Source: CAJQND01 sp051010055
GTDB taxonomy: Bacteria > Pseudomonadota > Alphaproteobacteria > Rhizobiales > CAJQND01
Reading direction: 5' to 3'
Assembly (NCBI GenBank): GCA_051010055.1
Contig: JBPCVY010000286.1
Span: 1 to 14,044 of the forward strand
DNA length: 14,044 bases
Under the pieces are notes generated by a model that worked only from the letters and a program-made list of their open reading frames with translations, had not been told where the DNA came from and made no database searches. The position numbers and the translations under genes are program-made. Positions 13,677-14,044 of the stretch are shown here, piece by piece. Each line of letters opens with the position of its first letter. Within the stretch, counting starts at the first letter, position 1.

Positions 13677-14044
13677 CTACTCCGCTGCCGCAGCAGCAGC
13701 GCCATCCATAAATTGCAGGCTTGCCAGGCGGGCGTAGAGCCCGTCTTTTTTCACAAGCGCTGCGTGGCGGCCTTCATCAATTATTTTACCCTGATCCATC
13801 ACAACAATCCGGTCCGCGTTACGTACGGTCGACAGGCGGTGGGCAATTACAAGTGTCGTGCGCCCTTCCATGAGGTGTTCAAGGGCCGCCTGTACCTTGA
13901 TTTCGCTTTCCGCATCCAAGGCACTTGTGGCCTCGTCCAGAAGCAGTATAGGCGCATCGCGCAAAATGGCCCGGGCAATGGCGATACGCTGACGCTGGCC
14001 GCCGGAAAGAGTCATCCCACGCTCACCAACCCGGGTATTGTAGC
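13677..14044 (-). CDS. ABC exporter, C-terminal part of the nucleotide-binding domain (partial)
   Basis: The gene enters the window from the right edge, and only its last 122 or so residues are seen. The frame stays open through 14044, so the internal Met at 14015 is not the start. Visible ATPase motifs, in order, are RVGERG, the LSGGQRQR signature, the Walker B ILLLDEATSALD with D-loop, and the switch-histidine IAHRLST. The order and the ending (VVMDQGKIIDEGRHAALV, then an Ala-rich tail) fit the fused membrane-plus-ATPase exporters of the MsbA type. Walker A and the membrane domain lie outside, so the substrate cannot be named. It converges on the MotB-like gene with 6 bp between stops. Confidence 0.9.
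   Translation of the reverse strand, partial: YNTRVGERGMTLSGGQRQRIAIARAILRDAPILLLDEATSALDAESEIKVQAALEHLMEGRTTLVIAHRLSTVRNADRIVVMDQGKIIDEGRHAALVKKDGLYARLASLQFMDGAAAAAAE

Overview
The window looks like core chromosome of an alphaproteobacterium, most probably order Hyphomicrobiales (Rhizobiales), with moderate GC (roughly mid-50s %, estimated by eye). The basis is gene order and protein character: a DUF4164-zapA-6S RNA-FCL-ymdB block diverges from a tkt-gap-pgk-fba (class I aldolase) block, followed by efp-suhB and a MotA/TolQ-like plus OmpA-like pair. No insertion sequence, phage gene, CRISPR array or tRNA was seen. No family assignment could be checked by a database search here.

Layout. Positions 1-264 hold only a doubtful open frame cut by the window edge. 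The minus-strand block runs from about 2730 down to 265: DUF4164 coiled-coil protein, zapA (Z-ring factor), a 6S RNA gene found by its stem and promoter, 5-formyltetrahydrofolate cyclo-ligase, and a YmdB-type phosphodiesterase. A roughly 330-bp divergent control region (2639-2968) carries a promoter for each direction and two abutting inverted repeats.

The plus strand from 2969 to 9925 is a tight central-carbon operon: transketolase, GAPDH, phosphoglycerate kinase and class I fructose-bisphosphate aldolase. It then continues into a ThiE-like protein lacking key catalytic residues and an exported Sel1-repeat protein, the last two overlapping by ATGA. The GAPDH has substitutions at both classical NAD-versus-NADP positions.

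The third block is efp (10018) and an inositol-monophosphatase-family gene (10592). After a 164-bp gap comes a translationally coupled pair (11572-13670): a four-helix MotA/TolQ/ExbB-like protein with a long cytoplasmic tail, and a single-helix protein with a conserved membrane Asp, a long coiled coil and an OmpA peptidoglycan-binding domain. Together they look like a proton-driven, cell-wall-anchored stator complex of unassigned role. The window ends in the C-terminal ATPase part of a convergent ABC exporter.

The most interesting items are the stator-like pair, the 6S RNA with a competing 5' hairpin, the NADP-like GAPDH, the pseudoenzyme-like ThiE relative inside a glycolytic operon, and the paired inverted repeats between tkt and the zapA operon. 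None is clearly an undescribed mobile or defence system.
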